In this document: positions 34,394-44,697 of the stretch, piece by piece
Position numbering within the stretch: position 1 is the first letter of the stretch
Layout: every line of letters begins with the position of its first letter
DNA from: Colwellia sp. C2M11
GTDB taxonomy: Bacteria > Pseudomonadota > Gammaproteobacteria > Enterobacterales > Alteromonadaceae
Direction of reading: 5' to 3'
DNA length: 64,000 nucleotides
Assembly (NCBI RefSeq): GCF_018860915.1
Contig: NZ_JAHKQD010000055.1
Span: forward strand, 1-64,000
The notes under the pieces: generated by a model
Told to the model about the DNA's origin: nothing
Seen by the model: only the letters and a program-made list of their open reading frames with translations
Database searches by the model: none
Translations under genes and position numbers: made by a program

Positions 34394-34756
34394 GTGAAGA
34401 AACTTGCCGTTCTTGTCACCACCTCCCCTTATAGTAATCTAAGTGTTACAGCACTTGACTATATTGAAACTGCGCTAAAAAGTAATATTGAGCTTGTGGG
34501 GGTTTTCTTTTATCAGGACGGAGTTATGCATGCGAGTAAAAATATCCAAATAGCCAGTGATGAATTTCAAGCAATACAACATTGGCAACGATTACACCAC
34601 ACCTATAACCTCCCCTTACATCTTTGTATTACGGCAGCAGAAAAACGCGGCATAAGTGATGAACACAATGACTCTATTCACGCAATTTTTACTGTTTCAG
34701 GTTTAGGAGAGTTAGTTGAACTTACGACAAAGGCTGATAGGATGGTGCAACTGTAA
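34394..34756 (+). CDS. tusD: Sulfurtransferase complex subunit TusD
   Basis: TusD is the sulfur-accepting subunit of the TusBCD complex that relays persulfide from TusA to TusE for 2-thiouridine formation in tRNA wobble positions. DsrE-like fold. The conserved Cys lies in LHLCITAAEKRGI, and FFYQDGV is typical. I take GTG at 34394 (MKKLAVLVTTSPYS when initiated), with GAG upstream and the usual family start; a longer frame begins at 34358. The stop overlaps the tusC start by one base. Confidence 0.94.
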   Translation: MKKLAVLVTTSPYSNLSVTALDYIETALKSNIELVGVFFYQDGVMHASKNIQIASDEFQAIQHWQRLHHTYNLPLHLCITAAEKRGISDEHNDSIHAIFTVSGLGELVELTTKADRMVQL

Positions 34757-35127
34757 TGAGTGATCACGCATTAAAAACACTCGCAATACTGAATAGTAAA
34801 GCCCCTTATAGTGATAGCGCTGGTAAGGATTCAGTAGATATTGCCTTAGTTTTTGGCTCTTTTGAACAACCTGTATCACTGTTCTTTCAGGGGGATGGTG
34901 TTTGGCAGCTAGTACAAGGGCAAGATGGCTCGGCTATTGCCGTGAAAGATTATCTTAAGACCTTTTCAGCTTTTGAATTTTACGATATTGAAGATATTTA
35001 CGTATGCCAAAACTCGTTAGAACAGCGGAATTTACCTGCTACTTTTCATATTGAAGCAGTACAGGTATTAAATCAACGAGACTTTGCAGAGCGATTAACA
35101 TCACACCATACTATTTTCAGGTTTTAG
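34756..35127 (+). CDS. tusC: Sulfurtransferase complex subunit TusC
   Basis: The 123-residue DsrF-like protein is a structural subunit of TusBCD. The FGSFEQPVSLFFQGDGVWQL segment is typical, and the sulfur-relay Cys is not required here. It starts on the last base of the tusD stop codon, so translation is coupled. tusB follows after 56 bp. Confidence 0.93.
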   Translation: MSDHALKTLAILNSKAPYSDSAGKDSVDIALVFGSFEQPVSLFFQGDGVWQLVQGQDGSAIAVKDYLKTFSAFEFYDIEDIYVCQNSLEQRNLPATFHIEAVQVLNQRDFAERLTSHHTIFRF

Positions 35128-35183
35128 TGTTAATTTATTAATAATTATACTAATTTACGAATAAACGCTAAGGAATTACGTTG

Positions 35184-35513
35184 ATGACTACACTACATAT
35201 TGTTCGTCAAAGTGCTTTTAATACCAATGATTATGCTCAATGCTTACAAGTACTTGGTGATAACGATGTCATCGTTTTTATTGATGATGGCTGCTATAAC
35301 TTACATCATCATTTAACAAACAACTTAATCGATAACTTAAATAACAATTTATCTAAGAGCAATGTAAGCGCAATTAACATAAAATTAAAGGTGATTGCGC
35401 AGCATGCTAATGCTCGGGCAATTAAGATCAATGAAGCAGTTGTTAGTAAAATTGAGATGACAGATTTAGTTTCACTGACTTTTGAAAATGACAGAGTGAT
35501 AACATGGCAATAG
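35184..35513 (+). CDS. tusB: Sulfurtransferase complex subunit TusB
   Basis: The 109-residue DsrH-like subunit starts at ATG 35184 with AAGGA upstream; the TTG just before it is less likely. The N-terminus ([20 protein letters not shown]) and the [11 protein letters not shown] segment match TusB. A low-complexity Asn/Leu/His insertion (about residues 46-65) is unusual. Its stop lies 10 bases inside tusE. Confidence 0.92.
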   Translation: MTTLHIVRQSAFNTNDYAQCLQVLGDNDVIVFIDDGCYNLHHHLTNNLIDNLNNNLSKSNVSAINIKLKVIAQHANARAIKINEAVVSKIEMTDLVSLTFENDRVITWQ

Positions 35514-35836
35514 ACTTTAAAGGCATAAAAATTGATACTGACAAACAAGGATACCTATTAGATTACACTCAATGGCAATCCGATTTAGCACAAATAATCG
35601 CAGATCAAGATGGTTTTACACTGACAACTGAACACTGGGAAATAATCAATTTTGTTCGTCAGTTTTACTTAACCTATAACACTTCTCCAGCAATAAGAGC
35701 CCTAACAAAAGCAATGAAAGCTGAGTTTGGTGAGGATAAAGCCAATAGCCGTTATCTTTTTCGTTTATTTCCTGATGGGCCGGCTAAACAAGCAACTAAA
35801 TATGCTGGTTTACCAAAACCTAAACGCTGTTTATAG
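35504..35836 (+). CDS. tusE: TusE/DsrC family sulfurtransferase
   Basis: The 110-residue final sulfur carrier passes persulfide to MnmA for tRNA 2-thiolation. The C-terminal arm ends [11 protein letters not shown], with the catalytic Cys next to last, as in all TusE/DsrC proteins. The conserved core reads [20 protein letters not shown]. It overlaps tusB by 10 bp, completing tusDCB-tusE as one operon. Confidence 0.95.
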   Translation: MAIDFKGIKIDTDKQGYLLDYTQWQSDLAQIIADQDGFTLTTEHWEIINFVRQFYLTYNTSPAIRALTKAMKAEFGEDKANSRYLFRLFPDGPAKQATKYAGLPKPKRCL

Positions 35837-36065
35837 TGCCACGAAGATATACATGTTTCGCTAAACACGAGAGTTCAAAGCTAGCACACTAACTATGTGT
35901 CATTTCTACTTGTTAACGTCACCAACGACATCGTTATTTATTTAATAATTAGAACTACGAGTTATTGAAATAAATGCCTGGTATTGGGCAATTTTTTCTT
36001 CGTATAAAATTGCTCACCTAATTAATGAAACTGGTATAACATGGAAATTTAATAAATTTTAAGCA

Positions 36066-36098
36066 TAAAAAAACGCCTACAATTTAATGAAGGCGTTT
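36066..36098 (-). terminator. Terminator of the long GAPDH gene
   Basis: On the minus strand the stem AAACGCCT / AGGCGTTT with a 12-base loop runs into seven T residues, 30 bp after the stop. Confidence 0.85.
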
Positions 36099-36127
36099 CA
36101 ATGTGTTACTTTCAGTTAATGTTATTA

Positions 36128-37579
36128 CTAGTTCACTGGTAAGGTTGGAATTGTAATACCTGCCATTTCTAACATAACACGTACTACCTGACAGCTATAA
36201 CCAAACTCGTTATCATACCATACGTATAAAACAGCACGATCACCATCAACAATAGTTGCTTGTGAGTCTACAACACCCGCATAGCGTGAGCCCACTAAGT
36301 CTGTTGAAACAATTTCATTTGAAGCAGTATAATCAATTTGATTTTGTAGATCAGACTCTAAAGACATCTCACGTAAATAGTTGTTTAAACTATCTTTATC
36401 AGTCTCTTTTTTCAGGTTTAAGTTCATAATAGCCATAGATACATTTGGCGTAGGAACACGAATAGCATTACCCGTTAACAAACCTGCCAGTTCAGGTAGC
36501 GCTTTTGCAACCGCTTTTGCTGCACCTGTAGTGCTGATAACCATGTTAAGTGGTGCACTGCGACCACGACGAGGCGCTTTATGATAATTATCAATTAAGT
36601 TTTGATCATTTGTATAAGAATGAATGGTTTCAACGTGGCCATTACGAATACCAAATTCATCATTCAATGCTTTAAGAACAGGAGTAATCGCATTCGTTGT
36701 ACAACTTGCAGCTGAAACAATTTTATCTTCCGGTAAAATCATACTTTGATTAACACCATAAACGATATTTTTGATATCACCTTTAGCAGGGGCTGTTAAT
36801 AAAACTTTAGCAACACCTTTAGATTGTAAATGTTGGCTTAAACCCTCTTCATCAGTCCAGATACCAGTATTATCAACAACAAGAGCATTGTTAATGTCAT
36901 GCTCAATGTAGTTTACTTCTGAAGGTGAATTTGCATAAATAACTTTAATAAAAGCGCCATTGGCTTTGATGACATTATTTTCTTTATCAATAGTAATGCT
37001 ACCATTGAATGCGCCATGCACAGAGTCTCTACGTAGTAAACTTGCACGTTTTTCTAGGTCGTCTCCGCCTTTACTTGGACGTAATACAATAGCACGAAGA
37101 TTTAATTTAGCATTAGGACCTGTTTGCTCAATTAACAAACGAGCAAGTAGTCTGCCAATACGTCCAAAACCATATAAAACAACATCTTGCCCTTGATCTA
37201 CATTATTTGTTGTATTGACTGTTTCTAATTCTTTTTCTAAATATTGCTCAATAGACAAGCCATTAGACTGCTCTTTAAATAAGTAACGATATGCCAATTT
37301 ACCTACATCAATACGTGCAGGAGCCAATGACATTTTGCTTAACGCTTCAACAAATGGAAAACTTTCACGTAAACGTAGTTTGCTTTCTTCATGTAAAGCA
37401 ACGGATTTATGCGCTTTAATGATATCAATAGGAGAAGCATTTAATAACGGTCTACCATAAACAGATATTTCAATTCCTTTATTTCTAAATAATTGACCAA
37501 TGATTGGTTGCATATTTTCTGCGAAAGTTTGGCGTTCTTGCCAGCTGATCTGATATTCTTCCTCAAGATGAGACGTCAT
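36128..37579 (-). CDS. Glyceraldehyde-3-phosphate dehydrogenase, long form with N-terminal extension
   Basis: The 483-residue NAD-dependent GAPDH has the nucleotide-binding LYGFGRIGRLL at residue 135 on, the active-site Cys293 in SAASCTTNAITP, and the C-terminal WYDNEFGYSCQVVRVML. Compared with the 334-residue GapA at 40429-41433, it carries about 130 extra N-terminal residues, mostly helical, of unknown role. Long GAPDHs of this kind are known in Vibrio, Shewanella and relatives and may favour gluconeogenesis or another metabolic state. AAGG lies upstream of the ATG. It is a single-gene unit on the minus strand, separated from msrB by a 540-bp gap. Confidence 0.92.
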   Translation of the reverse strand: MTSHLEEEYQISWQERQTFAENMQPIIGQLFRNKGIEISVYGRPLLNASPIDIIKAHKSVALHEESKLRLRESFPFVEALSKMSLAPARIDVGKLAYRYLFKEQSNGLSIEQYLEKELETVNTTNNVDQGQDVVLYGFGRIGRLLARLLIEQTGPNAKLNLRAIVLRPSKGGDDLEKRASLLRRDSVHGAFNGSITIDKENNVIKANGAFIKVIYANSPSEVNYIEHDINNALVVDNTGIWTDEEGLSQHLQSKGVAKVLLTAPAKGDIKNIVYGVNQSMILPEDKIVSAASCTTNAITPVLKALNDEFGIRNGHVETIHSYTNDQNLIDNYHKAPRRGRSAPLNMVISTTGAAKAVAKALPELAGLLTGNAIRVPTPNVSMAIMNLNLKKETDKDSLNNYLREMSLESDLQNQIDYTASNEIVSTDLVGSRYAGVVDSQATIVDGDRAVLYVWYDNEFGYSCQVVRVMLEMAGITIPTLPVN

Positions 37580-38118
37580 TAGTTAAGCCTTATATTTCAA
37601 GTGATTGAGCGAGAGTTTAATAAAATAATCTTAGACTAATTAAAAAAAATATAAAACTAGACTAAGGTGGATAATTAATTTTGGCATATTGTAATGCAAG
37701 ACGTAATATTTCTCTATAGGTTACATAATAATTTAATGAGAAAAACTACAATTATTACAACGCTATTAATTCGTTATTACCTAGCCTGATTTTAAGGTAA
37801 TAGATCAATATTATTGATATACAATTAAAATTTATAGGTCACCCCTTAGAATAGACAATCTTTATCAACGCGTTATTTTATTCATTTATCTTCGTTATTC
37901 TATAAATAATATTATACGTTGTTTTCTTTGATAGGCATTGTAGTAAACGATTTCCTTTAGGCGATGGAAACCGTTAAATTATTTGCTATAAGGAATGGTA
38001 ATTTAAGGTTGTGACACAAAGTGATTGTATAAATGACTCACCAAGATGTGAGTCATTTTGTTCGCAGCCATTAACAGTAAAATGGTAGAGATAATTATAT
38101 GCTTAGAGATAGTAATGC
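37580..38118. other. Gene-free stretch between long GAPDH and msrB
   Basis: Two hairpins are seen. AACGATTTCC / GGAAACCGTT (37946-37975, one mismatch) has no U-run. AATGACTCAC / GTGAGTCATT (38032-38057) probably terminates msrB. The promoter of the long GAPDH gene must lie here, but AT-richness prevents a firm call. No coding sequence is seen. Confidence 0.5.
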
Positions 38119-38490
38119 TTAATTGTTTTTAAAAGTTAAACTGAGCGAATTCACACAATATCTTTTGCCGGTTGGCATAGGTCCGTCGTCAAATACATGA
38201 CCAAGGTGTGACTGACAATCCTTACATTGGATTTCTGTACGGCTCATATTATGAGTTTCATCTTCAAAGTAGGCAACATTGCCTGCGATAGAAGAAGAAA
38301 AGCTAGGCCAACCACAACCAGCATTGAATTTACTGTCACTATTAAATAAAGGTTTATCGCAACAAGCACACAGATAAGTACCTGATAGCCAATGATCATT
38401 ATAAATACCCGAAAAGGGCTGCTCTGTTGCAGCTAAACGGCAAACTTTGTAAGCGTCTTCACTTAGTTTATCTTTATAATGATCGTTCAT
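38119..38490 (-). CDS. msrB: Peptide-methionine (R)-S-oxide reductase
   Basis: It repairs oxidised methionine (R-sulfoxide) in proteins using thioredoxin. The 123-residue enzyme has the zinc-binding pairs CACC and CKDC, the conserved FNAGCGWPSF and the catalytic Cys in GKRYCVNSLSL. It starts at ATG 38490 with AGGAGA upstream; the preceding TTG is ignored. It lies 55 bp after gnd in the same direction and may be co-transcribed with it. Confidence 0.96.
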   Translation of the reverse strand: MNDHYKDKLSEDAYKVCRLAATEQPFSGIYNDHWLSGTYLCACCDKPLFNSDSKFNAGCGWPSFSSSIAGNVAYFEDETHNMSRTEIQCKDCQSHLGHVFDDGPMPTGKRYCVNSLSLTFKNN

Positions 38491-38545
38491 CAATATTTCT
38501 CCTAAAGGCTATAAACCTTATTAATATGTATTTTGGTACCTAAAA

Positions 38546-40075
38546 CTAGTCTACAACAACCGTTTTACGCTCTGCAGTAGACCATTCAACATGATATTTT
38601 TTGCCATCCGCTTTATCAAGACGCTCAAAAGTATGCGCACCAAAAAAATCTCGTTGCCCTTGCAATAAATTTGCTGGCAACATTTCACTACGTATAGAGT
38701 CATAATATGATAATGCAGATGAAAGGGCACCATTAGGTATACCAAACATAGTGGCACCACAGATAGCTTTACGCCAATTAAGCTGACGTGTGTTCAACTG
38801 CTCAGCAAAAAAACTGTCTAATAGTAAGTTATCTAGGTTTTCATCTCTTGCATAGGCTTGAACAATAGATTGTAAAAATGTCGCTCGAATAATACACCCA
38901 GCACGCCAAATTTTTGCAATATTAGCAAAATCAAGCGTCCAACCATGTTCTTTCGCAGCTAATTTCATTAGCTGAAAACCTTGTGCGTACGCACACATTT
39001 TAGCGCAGTAAATAGCATCATGCAGTTGTTCGATATAATCATGTTGTTCTTGGCTTGATAAGCTTGTCTCTGCTGGTCCACTTAATATTGTGGATGCCTT
39101 AACACGTAAATCTTTAAATGATGAAATTGAACGAGCATAAACGGCTTGAGCAATAGTAGGTGCTGGACAACCTACCTCTAAACTACTCATCGCGGTCCAC
39201 AGACCCGTACCTTTTTGTCCCGCTTTATCAAGGATAAGATCAATAAGTGTTGTGCCTGTATCAACTGATTTATGGCGAAGCACTTCCACACTAATTTCCA
39301 TTAAATAACTATCAAGTAAACCACCATTCCAGTTTTCAAAAATATCAGCTATTTCATCAGAAGATAAACCCAAACCGGATTTTAGAATATGATAGGCTTC
39401 ACAAATAATTTGCATGTCCGCATATTCAATACCATTATGCACCATTTTAACATAATGCCCTGCACCAGCAGGCCCAATATAAGTGGCACAAGGTTCACCT
39501 TCAGTAACAACTTGGCCTGGTTTTGTTCGTTCAATAGGCTTGCCTGTATTTGCATCAACTTTAGCTGAAATGGCTTCCCAAATAGGTTTAACCCGAGTCC
39601 AAGCATAAGGTGAACCACTTGGCATTAATGAAGGTCCAAAACGTGCTCCAACTTCTCCTCCTGAAACAGCTGAAGAAAATAATAAAAAATTATTTTTATA
39701 TTTTTGTTCACGAGCAACGGTATCAACCCAAAGGCTATTGCCTGTATCAATAACAATATCGTCTGGCTGAACTCCAGCACCAATTAAACTCTCACAAACT
39801 TGATCAACAGGCGAGCCAGCAGGAACACTCAACACAATAAGGTGAGGTGCCTTTAACTGAGCTAATAATTCAGTGTAGGATGAGCATCCATAAACACGAG
39901 GTAAACCCGTTGTGTTTTCCTCTTTATCTTGCTCAATAACGCTTTGAACTTTTTCTGCTGATAAATCAAAAGCTGCTATATTGTAGCCATTATCGGCAAG
40001 ATTCAGTACAAGGTTTTTACCCATAACGCCTAAGCCAATAAAACCGATGTCACACAAAATTTTATCCTGTGTCAT
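38546..40075 (-). CDS. gnd: 6-phosphogluconate dehydrogenase, decarboxylating
   Basis: This oxidative pentose phosphate enzyme converts 6-phosphogluconate to ribulose-5-phosphate, CO2 and NADPH. The cofactor motif GFIGLGVMGKNLVLNLADNG is at the N-terminus. The catalytic Lys and Asn lie in AGHYVKMVHNGIEYADMQII, and SAVSGGEVGARFGPSLMPSG is the substrate loop (GSGVSGGEEGARYGPSLMPG in E. coli). At 509 residues it is slightly longer than the E. coli enzyme. It is divergent from gapA across a 353-bp gap that holds a HexR-type site. Confidence 0.95.
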   Translation of the reverse strand: MTQDKILCDIGFIGLGVMGKNLVLNLADNGYNIAAFDLSAEKVQSVIEQDKEENTTGLPRVYGCSSYTELLAQLKAPHLIVLSVPAGSPVDQVCESLIGAGVQPDDIVIDTGNSLWVDTVAREQKYKNNFLLFSSAVSGGEVGARFGPSLMPSGSPYAWTRVKPIWEAISAKVDANTGKPIERTKPGQVVTEGEPCATYIGPAGAGHYVKMVHNGIEYADMQIICEAYHILKSGLGLSSDEIADIFENWNGGLLDSYLMEISVEVLRHKSVDTGTTLIDLILDKAGQKGTGLWTAMSSLEVGCPAPTIAQAVYARSISSFKDLRVKASTILSGPAETSLSSQEQHDYIEQLHDAIYCAKMCAYAQGFQLMKLAAKEHGWTLDFANIAKIWRAGCIIRATFLQSIVQAYARDENLDNLLLDSFFAEQLNTRQLNWRKAICGATMFGIPNGALSSALSYYDSIRSEMLPANLLQGQRDFFGAHTFERLDKADGKKYHVEWSTAERKTVVVD

Positions 40076-41433
<1,358 letters not shown>

Positions 41434-41459
41434 CTTTTATTTATCATAAGAAAAATATC

Positions 41460-41494
41460 AAACCAGGTAATTTAATTACCTGGTTTTTTTTGCT
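41460..41494 (+). terminator. Terminator of gapA
   Basis: AAACCAGGTAAT / ATTACCTGGTTT with a 3-base loop is followed by eight T residues. Confidence 0.92.
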
Positions 41495-41586
41495 TAAAAT
41501 ATTAAATAACGACTTTTATTTCAAATAGAAGAATCTCTATCAACTAGCATTAACCCATACTGCTATAGCGAATATCAATGCGAACA

Positions 41587-41676
41587 AAGAGTTTAACCAT
41601 AAGATAAATCTTATAACTAAACTCTTTCAATAAAGGAGAATTTACTATCTTAATTTTCAGGAGTAAACCTGAAAAT
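41587..41676. terminator. Two hairpins between gapA and pyrF
   Basis: A long interrupted hairpin (AAAGAGTTT / AAACTCTTT enclosing ATAAGAT / ATCTTAT, 41587-41628) and a 9-bp one (ATTTTCAGG / CCTGAAAAT, 41653-41676) follow the pyrF stop on the minus strand. The second is the likelier pyrF terminator, though its U-run is short. Confidence 0.5.
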
Positions 41677-41686
41677 AAGTTAAAAA

Positions 41687-42379
41687 TTAAATTGAGGCGT
41701 TAATTTGTTGTAAAACTAATTGTGGATCAGCCGCTTTAGTAATAGGACGTCCGATCACCAAATAATCGACACCAACATCAATAGCTTGTTTTGGGGTCAT
41801 AATACGTTGTTGATCGTCTTGTGCTGAGCCTTCAGGTCTTATTCCTGGCGTGATCAATTTAAACTCTTTACCTAAATCATGCTTTAATTGTTCTGCTTCC
41901 CATGCTGAACAAACGACGCCATCAAGGCCACTTTGTTTAGTTAATTTTGCTAAAAAGTTAACTTGCTCTGCTGGTGTTTTATTAATACCTAAACCTGTTA
42001 AGTCATCTTGTGCCATACTAGTTAATACCGTAACTGCAATTAACAGTGGTGCATCGTTACCATAGTTATCTAATGCTTGTTTTGCTTTAGTCATCATTTG
42101 ACTACCACCACTAGCATGTACATTAACCATCCAAACACCTAAGTCAGCCGCAGCCGTTACCGCTTTTGCCACGGTATTAGGAATGTCGTGAAACTTTAAA
42201 TCAAGAAAGACATCAAAGCCCTTCCCTGTTAACGTTTTAACAAAATCTGGACCAAAGTAGGTAAACATTTCTTTGCCTACCTTAAGTTTGCACTCTGTCG
42301 GAGAAATTCTGTCTACAAACGACAAAGCATCATTTTTTTTATCAAAGTCTAAAGCGACAACAACTTTTGGGTCAAACAT
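41687..42379 (-). CDS. pyrF: Orotidine 5'-phosphate decarboxylase
   Basis: It catalyses the last step of UMP synthesis. The 230-residue TIM barrel has the catalytic [10 protein letters not shown] (Asp60, Lys62, Asp65), LKVGKEMF, and the phosphate-binding [11 protein letters not shown] choose the ATG at 42379 ([11 protein letters not shown]), which has AGGAAC upstream, over an in-frame GTG at 42406. It is the last gene of the minus-strand core block, after lapB, the usual neighbour order in gammaproteobacteria. Confidence 0.96.
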   Translation of the reverse strand: MFDPKVVVALDFDKKNDALSFVDRISPTECKLKVGKEMFTYFGPDFVKTLTGKGFDVFLDLKFHDIPNTVAKAVTAAADLGVWMVNVHASGGSQMMTKAKQALDNYGNDAPLLIAVTVLTSMAQDDLTGLGINKTPAEQVNFLAKLTKQSGLDGVVCSAWEAEQLKHDLGKEFKLITPGIRPEGSAQDDQQRIMTPKQAIDVGVDYLVIGRPITKAADPQLVLQQINASI

Positions 42380-42575
42380 GGGAGTTCCTATTTTCAATTC
42401 TTTCACGCGACAATGTCGCTCTTACAGTATAATTTATGTTAATAGCTATAGATTCCGACTTAAGACACAACCGGAAGGGCGTGTTATTTGAAACTTATAA
42501 TAACAATGTTAAATTAGTCGGCTTTATTTACTTAACTGCTTAACTAAATTACGATCATTTTATTAATAATGACTT

Positions 42576-42675
42576 CTTTCAAAGTTCTATAGTTCAAGAG
42601 CAAAGAGAAAGCACGGAGTTGACGATAGTCAATGAGTACTTCCGATGCAGTTATTGAGCTTTAGAACAAAGAAAG
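42576..42675 (-). repeat. Long stem-loop just after lapB, possible dispersed repeat
   Basis: CTTTCAAAGTTCTA (42576-42589) and TAGAACAAAGAAAG (42662-42675) pair apart from an AAA/AAA bulge, with a smaller TTGAC-GATA-GTCAA hairpin inside. It begins 7 bp after the lapB stop and fills most of the lapB-pyrF gap. It could terminate lapB or be a REP-like element. Confidence 0.45.
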
Positions 42676-42681
42676 ATTAAA

Positions 42682-43851
42682 TTATTCACCTTCAAGGCCT
42701 CGAACTGGCTTAAGCTGTTCCCATTCGTGACATGATGGACAAGACCAATAATGGGTCGAACTATTAAAACCACAACTACGACAACTATACCTGTGTTTAA
42801 GTTTTAAATATTCACTGATTAGATCTTTTATTAAATCTAAACTAGCCTTGTTCTCTATTTGGTCACTTTGGCTCATTTCCATTTTAACTAGGTGTTTAAA
42901 GCCTCGAATAGTGGGTCTGCGTTTAAGTGCTGATAATAAAAACTCTTTAGCTTTTTTATTGCCATGTTTTTTTTCAACATGACTTAAATAAGAAATAAGC
43001 GCACTGGAACTTGCCGTTTCATCATAAACTTTTTTAATAAAACTAAAAAATTCATCACTAGCATCAAGGTCAAGATAACATTGATGCATTTGATCGATAA
43101 CGTCAGGAAAGAAATCTTTATCCTGTGTATAGATATCTTGATAACATTTTCCCGCTAACTCGCACTGCTTATGATTTTCATAAATCTTAGCCATCAACCA
43201 ATTAGCACGGCAAGAATTAGGATCCAACTTGAGTGCTTGTTCAAGTAATTCAATTACCTCAATAAATTTATCTTGCTCAAAAGCAGTTGTTGCTTGTTCA
43301 CAATAAAAATTAGCTAACGTATGTAATAAACGTTTATCATTAAATTTAATGGCTAATTTTTTATGACTAATACCACGTTGCCAATCTTTAGTAGATTGAA
43401 ATATTTGCAGCAAATAAGTTAATGATTTCAGTCCATAATCAGGAGATTTTAATAATTTATTAAACATTTTTTCTGCACGATCATATAGACCTGCACTTAA
43501 AAAATCTTTACCTAACTCGTAGACTGCTTGTTGTTTGTCTTTTGTAGGTAGGTTGCCATGACGAACTAAATGTTCATGTACTTTTAATGCTCTATCCAAT
43601 TCACCTCTTTTACGAAAGAGATTAGCCATGGCAAAATGTGCTTCCACACTATCATCTTCAACTTTTAATGCATCAAGTAGTGAGTCTATTGCTTTATCTT
43701 TTTGATTAGAAAGTAAGTAGTTTAGTCCGGTGGAGTACTTGATAGACAAGTCTTGTTTAATGGTTTGATCTTTTTGCTTTATGCTATTTCTTCCCATAAA
43801 CCAGCCATAGGCCATAGCTACTGGGAGTAGTAAGAAAAGGAGCTCTATCAT
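42682..43851 (-). CDS. lapB: Lipopolysaccharide assembly protein B
   Basis: LapB (YciM) is a membrane-anchored TPR protein that works with FtsH to control LpxC levels and so LPS synthesis. The 389-residue protein has one N-terminal membrane segment (residues 2-19), about nine TPR-like repeats in the middle, and the C-terminal rubredoxin-type metal site in YSCRSCGFNSSTHYWSCPSC. lapA lies 14 bp upstream. All features expected of the family are present. Confidence 0.96.
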   Translation of the reverse strand: MIELLFLLLPVAMAYGWFMGRNSIKQKDQTIKQDLSIKYSTGLNYLLSNQKDKAIDSLLDALKVEDDSVEAHFAMANLFRKRGELDRALKVHEHLVRHGNLPTKDKQQAVYELGKDFLSAGLYDRAEKMFNKLLKSPDYGLKSLTYLLQIFQSTKDWQRGISHKKLAIKFNDKRLLHTLANFYCEQATTAFEQDKFIEVIELLEQALKLDPNSCRANWLMAKIYENHKQCELAGKCYQDIYTQDKDFFPDVIDQMHQCYLDLDASDEFFSFIKKVYDETASSSALISYLSHVEKKHGNKKAKEFLLSALKRRPTIRGFKHLVKMEMSQSDQIENKASLDLIKDLISEYLKLKHRYSCRSCGFNSSTHYWSCPSCHEWEQLKPVRGLEGE

Positions 43852-43865
43852 TTGGTTACTTATTT

Positions 43866-44111
43866 CTATATTTCAGTTGAGCGGTTTTTGGCTAAAGACT
43901 TTTTACCCTTGCGGATCAATCGCCAAATAATGGTTGCTAACAAACCAAGAAAAAAACCAATCCCGGTAAATAAGCTAACAGCTGCTGCAATAGAAAGCTC
44001 AATTCTAGCGATCAAATAATTTAATGAAATTATTTGATCATTTTGGCTACCAAAAACAAAAGCAATGGCGAGTAAAATTAGAACTAATAAAAGAGTAAAA
44101 TAAATTCGCAC
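43866..44111 (-). CDS. lapA: Lipopolysaccharide assembly protein A
   Basis: The 81-residue inner-membrane protein (YciS, DUF1049) has two hydrophobic segments (about 3-20 and 42-64) and a basic tail (RLIRKGKKSLAKNR). The start codon is GTG. The NDQIISLNYLIARIELSIAA middle is typical. It is co-oriented and nearly adjacent to lapB, its functional partner. Confidence 0.93.
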   Translation of the reverse strand: MRIYFTLLLVLILLAIAFVFGSQNDQIISLNYLIARIELSIAAAVSLFTGIGFFLGLLATIIWRLIRKGKKSLAKNRSTEI

Positions 44112-44179
44112 GTTGGACTGTCTCGCTTGAAGTTGTTGGTGAAATTACGTAAGCGTCTTTCGAATATAAAAAATAATTA

Positions 44180-44213
44180 CCAAAAAAAAACGGCATACTA
44201 AAGTATACCGTTT
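44180..44213 (-). terminator. Terminator of ihfB
   Basis: The stem AAACGGCATAC / GTATACCGTTT (one mismatch) has a 4-base loop; on the minus strand it runs into nine T residues. Confidence 0.8.
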
Positions 44214-44264
44214 ATTATCCAATTTTTTTCTTGCTTTTGCAATGAGCTTACAATGATGCAGCGA

Positions 44265-44552
44265 TTAAGCAGCTGAAAGATTAACTCTTTCTCGTAACTC
44301 TTTACCAGGTTTAAAGTGAGGTACGTATTTACCACTTAACTCAACTGATTCACCTGTTTTTGGGTTTCTACCAACTCTAGGAGCACGATAATGTAATGAA
44401 AAACTACCAAACCCTCTAATTTCAATGCGTTCTCCTTTAGATAAAGATTGCGCCATTAATTCTAAGATTTCTTTAATCGATTGTTCTACATCTCTAGCTG
44501 ATAAATGGCTGAATTTATCACCTAGTTTTTCAATGAGTTCTGATTTGGTCAT
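44265..44552 (-). CDS. ihfB: Integration host factor subunit beta
   Basis: The 95-residue HU/IHF-fold protein is one half of the IHF heterodimer that bends DNA at specific sites. IHF-beta marks are [10 protein letters not shown] at the start, the [20 protein letters not shown] arm region with Pro at the arm tip (GRNPKTGE), and the [15 protein letters not shown] end. GGAGGG precedes the ATG. It follows rpsA, as in E. coli. Confidence 0.97.
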   Translation of the reverse strand: MTKSELIEKLGDKFSHLSARDVEQSIKEILELMAQSLSKGERIEIRGFGSFSLHYRAPRVGRNPKTGESVELSGKYVPHFKPGKELRERVNLSAA

Positions 44553-44600
44553 ATGACCCTCCAGTATTCATCTAGCATCGTGCTAATGAGGTTAATATAA

Positions 44601-44662
44601 GAGGAGAATAATAACATTCTCCTCCCCTAGTCTTTTTATAGTGTAATACAATCTATAAAAAG
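44601..44662 (-). terminator. Paired hairpins between rpsA and ihfB
   Basis: GAGGAGAAT / ATTCTCCTC (44601-44624) and the AT-rich CTTTTTATAG / CTATAAAAAG (44632-44662) stand side by side 35 bp after the rpsA stop. They may partly terminate rpsA transcription or adjust ihfB expression. Confidence 0.5.
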
Positions 44663-44697
44663 TGCAAAAAATAAAATTAGTATCTTGTTACAAGATA

